Positions 1 through 8,847 of a stretch of DNA of 64,000 bases are shown here, one piece after another. The notes below the pieces were generated by a model. It worked only from the letters and a program-made list of their open reading frames with translations, ran no database searches and was not told the DNA's origin. The stretch is taken from assembly GCA_903871545.1 (NCBI GenBank), contig CAIQHG010000088.1:54566-118565 (forward strand). Direction: 5' to 3'. A program made the position numbers and the translations under genes. The DNA comes from an uncultured Burkholderiales bacterium. GTDB lineage: Bacteria; Pseudomonadota; Gammaproteobacteria; Burkholderiales; Burkholderiaceae_C. Position 1 is the first letter of the stretch. The number at the start of each line of letters is the position of its first letter.

Positions 1-552
1 AGTCTGTTGATCATTCCATGAAATTGACGCTCTTTGAACTTGGATATTGGGCTGAGAAAAGAACCAATCTGCCCCCTTTGTGTCAGAGCCTGAGGGGATG
101 GGCAACCCAGTTATGAAGATGCGGCCATTTGAATCTTTCGTCAAAGAAAGTTGGGGGCCTTCAACTAAAATTTGGTCAATGGATAGCCTCATAATTGAAA
201 CTAAGGATAAGCCTAGGGAAACCTTAGGAATACTTAGTGCCTCATTATCTGCGCTTGTGGGCGAGGACTTTAGGGTCAATCCCTCAATAACAAACGATGG
301 AATTAAACCACTTGAGTCTGCTTTTATTTGGCTTATTTTTACCGTCGTACCTGTATAGTCAGAGGCTAATTGTTCAATGTTAGAGCGCCAGTCGGCCACA
401 TTAGGCACAACCCAGTAATTTAATATAGCTATGCTTATAAGGATTAATGAACTTACCCCAACTGCAATATAAATGATTGCAGTTGCAATTGTTCTTGTCC
501 ACTTCAGGTAGCCAATTAGATTGATAATGAGGTTTATTAGCTTTTTAAGCAC
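1..552 (-). CDS. yhdP: YhdP/AsmA-like protein, N-terminal part (partial)
   Basis: Reading the reverse strand from a GTG at 552 gives an open frame of about 184 codons that runs off the left edge. The product starts with a short basic segment and one membrane helix (about residues 17-38). It then reads NYWVVPNVADWRSNIEQLA, the start of the large YhdP/AsmA-like family (TIGR02099-type), which takes part in outer-membrane lipid transport or envelope maintenance. No ATG or TTG lies in frame between the upstream stop and the GTG, so the GTG is the only usual start, although no clear Shine-Dalgarno is visible. Divergence from glnE is a common Burkholderiales arrangement. The forward open frame at 80-358 is a shadow of this gene. 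Confidence 0.8.
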   Translation of the reverse strand, partial: MLKKLINLIINLIGYLKWTRTIATAIIYIAVGVSSLILISIAILNYWVVPNVADWRSNIEQLASDYTGTTVKISQIKADSSGLIPSFVIEGLTLKSSPTSADNEALSIPKVSLGLSLVSIMRLSIDQILVEGPQLSLTKDSNGRIFITGLPIPSGSDTKGADWFFSQPNIQVQRASISWNDQQT

Positions 553-645
553 GTTGCATATTTTTAATTATTGCTGAGATTATCCACTTATTACCCTTTA
601 AGAATTTATATCTTAATTTTTAGTAAAAAAGAATGCATCCTCTTA

Positions 646-3393
646 ATGAATACCCCTCATAAACAAGCTGAACTTTCCCGCCGTGAATTGGGTGAATATT
701 CAAGGTTTGTTAAACGCATTCGTGCCCGATACGGTGAATTGTCTTTCAAACTCCCCGGCGCCAAGTTTCAAAAAGGAGATTTAGATCTGCTATTTGATGA
801 TTTGCTTGATTTATTTAGCAAAAAAGATGATGCACTCAGGGTCTTACGTCAAATAGCCATCTGCCACATTGTGAGCCAAGATTGCAAAGGATCCCTTAGC
901 CTAAATGATGTTACTCAAATGATGACGCTTTTAGCTGAATGGGCATTGCATAAAGCGTATACATTTAGCATGAAGTCACTTTGCGTTAAATTTGGCCACC
1001 CATCTAATAAAGCGGATGAACCTGCTAATTTTTGGATTATTGGCATGGGCAAATTAGGCGCTAACGAGCTCAATGTTTCCAGTGATATAGACCTAATTTA
1101 TGTTTACGACGAGTTGGGCTTTACAAATCCTGTTAAAGATCATAATTATGAGGATGCTTTGAATGCTGTCGAGAGACAGAGTATCAGCAATCAAGATTTT
1201 TATACTAAACTAGTTCACGAGATTCAGTTCTACCTAGACGCAGTCAGCGAGCATGGGCGAGTGTTTAGAATTGATTTGGCTTTGCGTCCCCACGGAATGT
1301 CCGGTCCAAGCGTACTTTGTCTAAACGCACTTGAAGATTATCTGCAAGCACAGGGACGCGAATGGGAAAGATTTGCCTGGCTCAAAAGCAGAGTAGTGGC
1401 CCCTAAGAGTTACCCCGGATTACCGGACGGTCTATTGCAAATAGTTACTCCTTTTGTTTACCGAAGATACCTTGATTATCAAATATTTGATGCGCTTCGA
1501 AGCTTACACCACCAAATAAGAGAACAAGCTAAACGATTTGCTGCTGGACGCCCAGCCAGACAAAATGACATAAAAGTTGGTTACGGAGGAATTCGAGAGA
1601 TCGAGTTTGTTACCCAGTTACTTCAAATCGTAAGGGGAGGGCAATTCCCTGAACTACGGGTAAGGCCTACTCTGGAGGCCTTGGCCCAACTTGAACGAAG
1701 TAGAGTCATGAGTGAGAAAAGCGTCACAAATTTGACCAAAGCATATACATTCCTTAGAAACTTAGAACACCGCATTCAATATCTAGAAGATCAACAAACA
1801 CACCTGCTTCCGACCTCGCAAGAGGACCTGGAATGGATTGCCCAATCAATGGGGATTGATTCGGTCCAAGATTTTTTAGCCGTACTCACATTTCACAGAG
1901 ACAACGTCAATGGTGAGTTTCAAACTCTGCTGGGGTCAAGCTCGGTTGAGGATAAAAATGACTCTAAAGTGGAGAATCCAAGCTTTGACTTTGAGCAAAT
2001 AGAGTTTAGTGGTCAAGGGGACTACGAACTCGTAGCTCGAATTAAACAACTCTTAAATAGCCCTAGGGCAAAGATGCTGGGTGAGGCATCAAGGACAAAA
2101 CTAAACGCGCTGATTAACCGCACTTATTTTTGGAATCTGGAAGATCCAACCAAGCAAATAGGCGCTATTAGGTGGTGTGACTGGATGGAGTTACTGTTGA
2201 GACGAGAGATTTATTTAGCTCTCTTAATAGAGCGCCCCAACATTCACAAAAATTTAATTTATATATTGGGAGCGTCGCGTTGGGCCAATAACTATTTGAG
2301 CCAACATCCTAGCCTCATAGATGACTTATCAGAAATCGAATTACACCCCCAACGGTTTAATTCCGATGAATTCCAGGCCAATTTAATCACCCGCATCACT
2401 CACCTTGAGCAGATTGACCCCAAAGACGAAGAATCTCTCTTAAATTGTTTACGAAGGGCTCATCACTCAGAGCTCTTTTTATGTCTTGCGCGAGATTTAG
2501 CAGGTCAATTAAGCATTCAAGAGGTTGCAGATGATTTGAGCGCTCTTGCTCAAAGCATTATTCAAGTAACGGCCCAAGTCATTTGGCGCCGCTTAAGCGC
2601 CGCCCAACCAAAACTCTCTTCTTTTGCAATTGTGGGCTACGGCAAACTTGGGGGCAAAGAGTTGGGATATGGAAGCGATTTAGATATCGTATTTATCTAC
2701 GATGATCCAACTGGCGAGTCTTCGCAGATTTATGCGATGTTTGCTAGAAAAATCATTCAATGGCTTTCTGTGAAGACTACGGCGGGGGATTTGTATGAGA
2801 TCGATACCGCTCTTAGACCCAATGGCAACTCCGGTCTTCTTGTGACGCAGCTTGAAGCCTTTGAGAGCTACCAGCTGCAAAGGGGCTCCAACACTGCGTG
2901 GCTTTGGGAGCACCAAGCGATGACACGAGCAAGAGTTGTGATGGGAGACGAATTCTTTGTCTCCAAGTTCAACTCCATTCGCCACCGAGTTTTAACTACG
3001 AAAAGAGAGTTACTCTCTCTTCGCTTAGAAATAGTGACTATGAGGGACCGTCTGCTTGGAGCACACCCAGTAAAACTTGGCTCCTTTAATCTCAAGTACA
3101 GCGAGGGTGCAATGGTAGATGTTGAGTTTGCAGTTCAGTACATGGTTCTCGCCTTTAGTTGGAAATTCAACGCACTGACGGAGAATATTGGAAACTTAGC
3201 GCTTCTTAGCTTGGCAGGCCAGTTAGGTTTGATCTCTCAGACTATAGCGGATGGGGCTATTAAAGCGTATACGAACTACCGTTACCATCAACACGTTGCC
3301 CGTTTAGATGAAAGAAATTTGATATTTGATTCCTCCCAATTTATGGACGATCAACTGCACGTTCGGGCATTATGGGGCACACTTCTCGGTTAA
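646..3393 (+). CDS. glnE: Bifunctional glutamine synthetase adenylyltransferase/deadenylase
   Basis: GlnE adds AMP to and removes AMP from a tyrosine of glutamine synthetase, under control of PII, and so sets nitrogen assimilation. The 915-residue product has two nucleotidyltransferase domains. The first has GMGKLGANELNVSSDIDL near residue 135 and the second GYGKLGGKELGYGSDLDI near residue 663; both keep the GS-D-D metal-binding pattern. Length matches the family (about 900-950). I chose the ATG at 646 over an in-frame TTG at 571, because the family-like N-terminus begins there and the extra residues look like translated leader. It diverges from yhdP, with no sign of damage. Confidence 0.95.
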   Translation: MNTPHKQAELSRRELGEYSRFVKRIRARYGELSFKLPGAKFQKGDLDLLFDDLLDLFSKKDDALRVLRQIAICHIVSQDCKGSLSLNDVTQMMTLLAEWALHKAYTFSMKSLCVKFGHPSNKADEPANFWIIGMGKLGANELNVSSDIDLIYVYDELGFTNPVKDHNYEDALNAVERQSISNQDFYTKLVHEIQFYLDAVSEHGRVFRIDLALRPHGMSGPSVLCLNALEDYLQAQGREWERFAWLKSRVVAPKSYPGLPDGLLQIVTPFVYRRYLDYQIFDALRSLHHQIREQAKRFAAGRPARQNDIKVGYGGIREIEFVTQLLQIVRGGQFPELRVRPTLEALAQLERSRVMSEKSVTNLTKAYTFLRNLEHRIQYLEDQQTHLLPTSQEDLEWIAQSMGIDSVQDFLAVLTFHRDNVNGEFQTLLGSSSVEDKNDSKVENPSFDFEQIEFSGQGDYELVARIKQLLNSPRAKMLGEASRTKLNALINRTYFWNLEDPTKQIGAIRWCDWMELLLRREIYLALLIERPNIHKNLIYILGASRWANNYLSQHPSLIDDLSEIELHPQRFNSDEFQANLITRITHLEQIDPKDEESLLNCLRRAHHSELFLCLARDLAGQLSIQEVADDLSALAQSIIQVTAQVIWRRLSAAQPKLSSFAIVGYGKLGGKELGYGSDLDIVFIYDDPTGESSQIYAMFARKIIQWLSVKTTAGDLYEIDTALRPNGNSGLLVTQLEAFESYQLQRGSNTAWLWEHQAMTRARVVMGDEFFVSKFNSIRHRVLTTKRELLSLRLEIVTMRDRLLGAHPVKLGSFNLKYSEGAMVDVEFAVQYMVLAFSWKFNALTENIGNLALLSLAGQLGLISQTIADGAIKAYTNYRYHQHVARLDERNLIFDSSQFMDDQLHVRALWGTLLG

Positions 3394-3422
3394 GTTGCCC
3401 AGGGTAAGCGAGATTCTAAGAG

Positions 3423-3929
3423 TTAGGGTGCGCGTGAGGATCTAATTTTGTTTACAAGTTGAGTGGTTGAATAACCCGTGACAAAAGACAATGACTTGGC
3501 TACACCACCGTATGAGCGCACAAATTGGGCCTCTTTTAATTTATCCATATCGTAGTCTCCACCTTTGACCAATATATCGGGCTTTACCAATTGGATTAGT
3601 TCGTAGGGGGTGTCCTCTTCGAAAAAAGTGACCACGCTAATTGACTCGAGTGCAGCTAACACCGACGCTCTATCGTCTTGGTTGTTAAGAGGGCGATCTG
3701 GGCCCTTTCCCAACCTGGCAGCAGAGGCGTCGCTGTTGAGTCCCAGTACCAAGCTTGCTCCTTGGAGGCGGGCTTGAGCTAAGTAGGTTACGTGCCCTTT
3801 GTGCAACACATCAAACACCCCGTTAGTGAACACCACGGGGCCAAGTGTCTTAAGGCTCTGGATTTGCAGATGCAATTGGTTGCGAGAAACAATCTTCTTC
3901 AGAAATGAAAGTGAATTCAAAATTCGCAC
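3423..3929 (-). CDS. rfaE2: D-glycero-beta-D-manno-heptose 1-phosphate adenylyltransferase (RfaE domain II)
   Basis: This is a nucleotidyltransferase of the cytidylyltransferase fold that makes ADP-heptose for the lipopolysaccharide inner core. The 168-residue protein carries NGVFDVLHKGHV (about residues 37-48), which holds the HxGH nucleotide-binding motif, and later VKGGDYD. Only domain II of HldE is present; the kinase domain (RfaE1) must be encoded elsewhere, as is usual in Burkholderiales. The frame opens with GTG at 3929, and a TTG two codons inside is an alternative; neither has a strong ribosome site. It is convergent with glnE, 29 bases apart. Confidence 0.9.
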   Translation of the reverse strand: MRILNSLSFLKKIVSRNQLHLQIQSLKTLGPVVFTNGVFDVLHKGHVTYLAQARLQGASLVLGLNSDASAARLGKGPDRPLNNQDDRASVLAALESISVVTFFEEDTPYELIQLVKPDILVKGGDYDMDKLKEAQFVRSYGGVAKSLSFVTGYSTTQLVNKIRSSRAP

Positions 3930-3956
3930 GCCTAAGAATATTTAAGATCAGTAAAC

Positions 3957-3985
3957 TTGATTAATATACACTTAAAAATTATAAA
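3957..3985 (+). promoter_or_regulatory. Candidate sigma-70 promoter upstream of a terminated leader
   Basis: TTGATT at 3957-3962 and TATAAA at 3980-3985 are separated by exactly 17 bases, which is close to the housekeeping consensus. Transcription would start near 3992 and run forward towards the glutathione peroxidase gene, but would meet the terminator-like hairpin at 4058-4087 first. Assigned by eye only. Confidence 0.45.
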
Positions 3986-4057
3986 ATAGTCCTATTTACT
4001 TACCTTAACCCTTAAATTTAACTACCTTTGTAAATGAAAATATAGTGTTAATGAGGT

Positions 4058-4087
4058 GAGCCTTAAAAGAAATAAGGCTCTTCTTTT
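4058..4087 (+). terminator. Intrinsic-terminator-like hairpin in a divergent region
   Basis: GAGCCTTA (4058-4065) and TAAGGCTC (4073-4080) form a perfect 8-bp stem with a 7-base loop, followed by TTCTTTT. No forward gene ends upstream of it: rfaE2 points left and glnE ended more than 600 bases earlier. It therefore either ends a small RNA of about 95 nt starting near 3992 or attenuates the operon that starts at 4128. The opposite strand has no U-tract after the stem. Confidence 0.6.
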
Positions 4088-4127
4088 ACACTTGGACTAT
4101 TCTCAACTTAGTGAAGTCACTTAAAGT

Positions 4128-4823
4128 ATGCAAAGCTTATTTGGTTTTTTAAATCTAGTCCCACCCGCGAGTCAAAACAAAATCAAGTTTGCTTCGCTAA
4201 GTTTTACTGCTTTTTCAGTCCGTTTAGCTATTACGTCCTTAGCTTTCACGGCTGTGACGTGGAATGGCTCTAGCTATGCTGGCGTGGACAACGCACCTGG
4301 CATAGGTGTCGCCCCGGTGGGTGCGAAAACCGTTCAGTGCCCAAGCATTTTGCAGCAAAACGTTGCTCGCTTGCAAGATGAAAAAGAACTCTCTTTATGC
4401 CAATTTTCTGGACAAGTCGTATTAGTTGTAAATACCGCAAGTTATTGCGGCTTTACACCTCAATACAAAGCTCTTGAAGCCTTGTACGACCAATACAAAT
4501 CCAAGGGATTGGTCGTCCTAGGATTTCCTTCCAATGATTTTTCTCAAGAGCCTGACAGTAATGGCCAAATCGCCGACTTTTGTGAAAACACTTTTGGTGT
4601 GAAGTTTCCAATGTTCACAAAAACATCTGTCAAAGGATCGAGCGCATCGCCCTTATTTAAGCAACTGGCTCAACGGACACAAACTACACCAAAATGGAAT
4701 TTTTATAAGTATTTAATTAGTCGAGACGGTCAAACCATTAAAAGTTTCAATAGCATGACATCTCCTGATGAAAAGGGATTCCTAACGGAAGTTCAAAAGC
4801 AATTGGCAGTCCCAGCTCTGTAA
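4128..4823 (+). CDS. Glutathione peroxidase, exported-type
   Basis: Thiol peroxidase of the glutathione peroxidase family, reducing peroxides, possibly lipid peroxides. The 231-residue protein has an N-terminal extension with a hydrophobic stretch (about residues 28-45) ending in SSYAG, which looks like a signal peptide, so it probably acts in the periplasm. The redox core has VNTASYCGFTPQY with the peroxidatic Cys and KWNFYKYLI with the conserved Trp and Asn. The usual catalytic Gln in the PCNQF region is replaced: here the segment reads GFPSNDFSQEP. It lies 4 bases before the flavoprotein gene and appears to be the first gene of a seven-gene operon. A terminator-like hairpin sits 40 bases upstream. 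Confidence 0.87.
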   Translation: MQSLFGFLNLVPPASQNKIKFASLSFTAFSVRLAITSLAFTAVTWNGSSYAGVDNAPGIGVAPVGAKTVQCPSILQQNVARLQDEKELSLCQFSGQVVLVVNTASYCGFTPQYKALEALYDQYKSKGLVVLGFPSNDFSQEPDSNGQIADFCENTFGVKFPMFTKTSVKGSSASPLFKQLAQRTQTTPKWNFYKYLISRDGQTIKSFNSMTSPDEKGFLTEVQKQLAVPAL

Positions 4824-4827
4824 CCCT

Positions 4828-6183
4828 ATGACCTCACGAGTTGCCATCATTGGCTCTGGTATATCTGGACTAAGCGCTGCTCACCTCTTAAATAAGCACC
4901 CAGGGGTTGAGGTAAGCCTTTTCGAGGCGAACGATTATTACGGTGGTCACACCCATACGGTCGATATGCTGGCGAGCACACCCCAGGGCCTTCAAAGTTA
5001 TCCTGTTGATACTGGTTTTTTGGTTTTCAACGAACGCACCTATCCCAATTTAATTGCATTATTTAAAGAGCTTTGCATCCCTACTGCTTTGTCTGATATG
5101 TCGTTTTCAGTCCAAGCGCCTAAGGATCAGTACAACAATCTGGAGTGGAGCGGTACGTCTTTAAACAGCGTATTTTCACAAAGAAAAAATCTTTTAAATT
5201 TAGATTTCTTATGCATGCTCAAAGATATTATTCGCTTTAATTCCCTAGCGACCTCGCTCGCTACGCATCCAAATTCGGGTGTGCTTAACAAACCGCTCAA
5301 CGATTTTTTAATCGAACATAAATTTAACTCTTATTTTATTAATTGGTATTTATTGCCTATGCTGGGTTGTATCTGGAGTTGCCCTGCGGATCAAATGCTT
5401 GCCTTTCCCGTATCCACCATGATTAGCTTTTGTCACAATCATGGATTGCTACAAGTTAGCAACCGACCAAGGTGGTTTACTGTTAAAGGAGGATCCAAGC
5501 AATATGTGGAGATCATCACCAATCAAATCAAAAGAAAGTATACAAATACGCCTGTTTTAAGAATCGAGCGAGATAACGGACTAATCCATGTTGTAAGCGA
5601 ACGCGGTAGAGAAGAATTTGATCACGTTATTATTGCCTCACATGCAGATCAGGCTTTGGGGATGCTTGGGGATCCCTGCGGGCTCGAGCAAGATGTGTTG
5701 GGGGCATTTAAATTTAAAGATAACACCGCCATACTTCACACTGACTCGACTGTTTTACCCAGTAAACGACTTGCCTGGGCGGCTTGGAATTTTCAAAGTC
5801 ATGCCCTACATGGTTCGACGTTTGGTCGGCAACAACTGGGGGAAGGGGACGGTGCGTTTCCAAACGTTTGCCTCCATTATTATTTAAATAAACTCCAGCC
5901 CTTGCCATTTAATGAGCCAGTCATCGTCTCATTGAACCCCATAAATGAGATAGATTCAAAGAAAATTGCGGCTACCTTTAACTACACACACCCTATTTTT
6001 GATCTGAAATCAACTGCTGCGCAGCAAAGAATGCACTTGATTCAAGGCCGTCTAAATACATGGTACGCGGGCGCTTGGATGGGTTACGGTTTTCATGAGG
6101 ATGGCCACAAAGCTGGATTGTCCGCGGCCAAGGCACTGCTTTTAAAGCTTGAGCCTGAGGTACGTGAGGAGGGACAATTTTGA
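4828..6183 (+). CDS. FAD-dependent amine-oxidase-like flavoprotein (COG2907 type)
   Basis: The 451-residue product opens with a dinucleotide-binding fold, IIGSGISGLSAAHLL, followed by an acidic residue at the end of the second strand (FEAND), as in FAD enzymes of the amine oxidase/desaturase group. The family is usually annotated as an NAD/FAD-binding protein and travels with DUF1365 and a cyclopropane-synthase-like gene, so a role in oxidising or desaturating methylated acyl chains is inferred. From memory, related clusters in Rhodobacter are tied to the singlet-oxygen response and furan fatty acids. Its stop codon overlaps the TTG start of the next gene. Confidence 0.85.
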   Translation: MTSRVAIIGSGISGLSAAHLLNKHPGVEVSLFEANDYYGGHTHTVDMLASTPQGLQSYPVDTGFLVFNERTYPNLIALFKELCIPTALSDMSFSVQAPKDQYNNLEWSGTSLNSVFSQRKNLLNLDFLCMLKDIIRFNSLATSLATHPNSGVLNKPLNDFLIEHKFNSYFINWYLLPMLGCIWSCPADQMLAFPVSTMISFCHNHGLLQVSNRPRWFTVKGGSKQYVEIITNQIKRKYTNTPVLRIERDNGLIHVVSERGREEFDHVIIASHADQALGMLGDPCGLEQDVLGAFKFKDNTAILHTDSTVLPSKRLAWAAWNFQSHALHGSTFGRQQLGEGDGAFPNVCLHYYLNKLQPLPFNEPVIVSLNPINEIDSKKIAATFNYTHPIFDLKSTAAQQRMHLIQGRLNTWYAGAWMGYGFHEDGHKAGLSAAKALLLKLEPEVREEGQF

Positions 6184-7004
6184 AGGCGTTGATTGGTTTT
6201 GGACAAGTCAGGCACAAGCGTTTTCGCCCTCGCGAGAATGCTTTTACTTATTCCACTTATTTTTTGATGCTTCAAATGAGATCGGCGCTTGAGTCGCATG
6301 GTTTGCAAGGAGAGAAAAACCCTTGTTTATCCATCAACAAAAGGGGGGCTTTGAGCTTTTATGATGCGGATCACGGAGACTCAAGGGGTCCTGAAGCGGG
6401 CGGCGCCATTGGTTGGTTGCAAGAGTTGTTAGGGCGCGAAGGAGTGAGCGGTGCAGATGGAGAAATCTGGCTACACACCTACCCAAGGGTTTGGGGTTAT
6501 GCATTCAAGCCCGTCAGTTTTTGGTATTGTCATTCAACCTCTGGTGCCTTGAGTGCCATCGTGGCCGAAGTTAACAATACCTTTGGTGAGAGACATTTTT
6601 ATCTCATCAAAGATCCGTCTTACGGGCAAGACTTGATCGCTACAAAAGAGTTTCATGTCTCTCCCTTTTGCGAAATAAAAGGGCAATACCGATTCAGATT
6701 TTTAAGAACGAAGGAAAAAGATTCCTCATCGGCGCGCACGGTTGTAAGAATTGATTATGAGGATGCGCTTGGGGTTTTAATTCACACCAGTGTTAGCGGC
6801 GCCTTAGAGCCTCTTAACAAAAAATCTTTAAGAAAAGCGCTCATCAATTATCCATTGCTAACCTTGATGGTAATTTATAGAATTCACTGGCAAGCTTTAA
6901 AGCTTTGGATCAAAAAAATTACTTTTCGCCCAAAACCCGTGCCTCCAAAGAGTTTGATAACCATTGCTTCTGTCAGTCCCTTAGAAGCAGTTTCAAAATC
7001 ATAG
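6180..7004 (+). CDS. DUF1365 family protein
   Basis: The 274-residue protein begins MKALIGFGQVRHKRFRPREN, the typical opening of DUF1365, and later has WLHTYPRVWGYAFKPVSFWY and FHVSPFCEIKGQYRF, both strongly family-like. The biochemical role is not firmly established; it is nearly always found between a COG2907 flavoprotein and a cyclopropane-fatty-acid-synthase-like gene. Translation starts with TTG at 6180, whose last two bases lie within the TGA stop of the flavoprotein gene, implying translational coupling. It lies 24 bases before the methyltransferase gene. Confidence 0.9.
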   Translation: MKALIGFGQVRHKRFRPRENAFTYSTYFLMLQMRSALESHGLQGEKNPCLSINKRGALSFYDADHGDSRGPEAGGAIGWLQELLGREGVSGADGEIWLHTYPRVWGYAFKPVSFWYCHSTSGALSAIVAEVNNTFGERHFYLIKDPSYGQDLIATKEFHVSPFCEIKGQYRFRFLRTKEKDSSSARTVVRIDYEDALGVLIHTSVSGALEPLNKKSLRKALINYPLLTLMVIYRIHWQALKLWIKKITFRPKPVPPKSLITIASVSPLEAVSKS

Positions 7005-7028
7005 CCATATCTGTTTACTTTCTCTGCC

Positions 7029-8264
7029 ATGCTGACACCTACAAACGATTACAGTTCACAAGCCGATTTAACTGCGGCCCCTCAAGCAGCTAAAACCGTA
7101 TTAAAGATGCTGAGTCATCTGTCTTATGGTCAACTTTTTATTACTTTGCCAAATAATCAGGTCTTGCAGTTTGGCTCTACGAATAATAAATCTGCTGAGA
7201 TTACAGCAAACTTATTTTTAAATAATTGGAACGTCTTTGCAAGTTCGATTAAGTCCGGCGATATAGGCTTTGCCGAGACCTACATCGCTGGGGACTGGAG
7301 CACCTCGGATTTGACCAGGCTTATTGAACTCTTTATCCTCAACCGTCAAGACGTTGAGCGAGTCATACACGGATCTTGGATTGGCCGACTTTTTTACCAA
7401 TTAAAGCACTGGACTAGACGCAACAACCGAAAAAACAGTAGCAAAAATATCCACGCTCACTACGACCTTGGCAACAGTTTTTACGAAATCTGGCTTGATG
7501 AAACCATGACTTATTCCTCAGCACTTTTTGACGGGGCACAGGACTTGACTTTAACCCAGGCTCAACAAGCAAAAATTCGACGGGCCTGTCGTATGGCTGG
7601 ACTTATAAAGGGGGGACATCAACGCGTACTGGAGATAGGTTGTGGTTGGGGCAGCTTAGCCAAATTAGTTGCGCAGGAGTTCGACTCCGTCCACACCGGA
7701 GTCACTTTAAGTCCCTCGCAGTTATCATTTGCTCGATCAAGTCTACACAACTGGAACGACCGGGTTGACTTGCGCCTGCAAGACTACAGAGACATCACGG
7801 ATGGGCCCTACGATGCGATCGTATCCATAGAAATGTTTGAAGCGGTAGGTAAGGAGTATTGGTCTACTTATTTTAAAAATATTCAAAGACTCCTCAAACC
7901 CGGAGGTCTTGCCTGCATACAAACCATCGTCATTGATGACTCACTTTTTAATCAGTACATTAGGAGTACTGACTTTATTCAACAATACATTTTCCCAGGA
8001 GGCTGTCTGCCTTCACCCAGAAGGTTTAGGGAGCTTGCTGAGCAGCACGGTTTAACGGTTGTGGATGAGTTTTGTTTCGGATTAGACTACGCCAGCACTT
8101 TAAAAGAGTGGAGAAGGGTATTTGAGCTGGAGCGCACAAAAGTTCGCGAGCTGGGGTTCGATAACAAATTCATAAAAACATGGGAATTTTATTTGTGTTA
8201 TTGTGAAGCTGGCTTTAGTCAAAAGAATTTGGATGTCATTCAGTTTACCCTTAAGAATAAGTAA
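7029..8264 (+). CDS. Cyclopropane-fatty-acyl-phospholipid synthase-like SAM methyltransferase
   Basis: Membrane-associated enzyme that transfers a methyl or methylene carbon from S-adenosylmethionine to the double bond of phospholipid acyl chains. The 411-residue protein has AHYDLGNSFYEIWLDETMTY (about residues 144-163), typical of the family, and the SAM-binding loop VLEIGCGWGSLAKL near residue 201. SIEMFEAVGKEYW and PGGCLPSP also match. Given its neighbours it could be the methylase of a specialised branched or furan fatty acid route rather than the ordinary stationary-phase Cfa; the sequence alone cannot decide. It is the fourth gene of the operon. Confidence 0.9.
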   Translation: MLTPTNDYSSQADLTAAPQAAKTVLKMLSHLSYGQLFITLPNNQVLQFGSTNNKSAEITANLFLNNWNVFASSIKSGDIGFAETYIAGDWSTSDLTRLIELFILNRQDVERVIHGSWIGRLFYQLKHWTRRNNRKNSSKNIHAHYDLGNSFYEIWLDETMTYSSALFDGAQDLTLTQAQQAKIRRACRMAGLIKGGHQRVLEIGCGWGSLAKLVAQEFDSVHTGVTLSPSQLSFARSSLHNWNDRVDLRLQDYRDITDGPYDAIVSIEMFEAVGKEYWSTYFKNIQRLLKPGGLACIQTIVIDDSLFNQYIRSTDFIQQYIFPGGCLPSPRRFRELAEQHGLTVVDEFCFGLDYASTLKEWRRVFELERTKVRELGFDNKFIKTWEFYLCYCEAGFSQKNLDVIQFTLKNK

Positions 8265-8277
8265 CAAGGTACCTCTA

Positions 8278-8835
8278 ATGCTCACTAAAAGAAATCTCCT
8301 GCGCTCCGCTTTATTAGGAGGCTCCTCTTTGTCCACCCTAGCCTTAATAGGGTGCGCCTCCCCAAGCGTCAGCGATTACGCCAATCAAAAGCCTACCCTT
8401 GACCTTAAAACCTATTTCAATGGAATTATTGACGCATGGGGCATATTCACGGACCGAAGCGGTAAAGTCGTCAAGCGCTTTACTGTGACGATGAGTTGCC
8501 AATGGAGCGGCGAGCAAGGCTTGTTGGATGAGGACTTTACGTATTCCGACGGTACTAAACAAAAAAGAGTTTGGACACTCACCCATTTGGGCAATAACTC
8601 TTACTCAGGGATTGCTGGGGACGTAATCGGCACTGCCCAGGGTAGTACAAGTGGGAATGCATTTCACTGGAATTACACCATGGCATTGCCTGTTGGTGAT
8701 AGTGTTTGGAACGTTCAGTTTGACGATTGGATGTATCTGATGAACGATAAGGTCATGCTAAACAAAGCCAGTATGTCTAAATTTGGTCTTCACCTAGGTG
8801 AGGTTACCCTTTCTTTTACTAAACGTGGTGCTTAA
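8278..8835 (+). CDS. DUF3833 family lipoprotein
   Basis: Starting at the ATG at 8278, this 185-residue protein has a basic N-terminus, a hydrophobic stretch and the lipobox LALIGC, so it is a predicted lipoprotein. The body (DLKTYFNGIIDAWGIFTDRS, then a beta-rich lipocalin-like region with WNYTMALPVGDSVWNVQFDD) is DUF3833. A longer open frame begins at 8203, but that part overlaps the methyltransferase gene and precedes the signal sequence. A lipid-binding or acyl-handling role in the envelope is inferred from its constant association with this cluster. Confidence 0.88.
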   Translation: MLTKRNLLRSALLGGSSLSTLALIGCASPSVSDYANQKPTLDLKTYFNGIIDAWGIFTDRSGKVVKRFTVTMSCQWSGEQGLLDEDFTYSDGTKQKRVWTLTHLGNNSYSGIAGDVIGTAQGSTSGNAFHWNYTMALPVGDSVWNVQFDDWMYLMNDKVMLNKASMSKFGLHLGEVTLSFTKRGA

Positions 8836-8847
8836 CACATCCACCTA

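Noticed and set aside
80..358. Forward open frame of 92 codons
   Set aside because: It overlaps the reverse-strand yhdP reading frame, which has a clear family match; the forward product has no recognisable features.
2680..3095. Overlapping open frames on both strands inside glnE
   Set aside because: They are shadows of the second GlnE catalytic domain, which is intact in the main frame.
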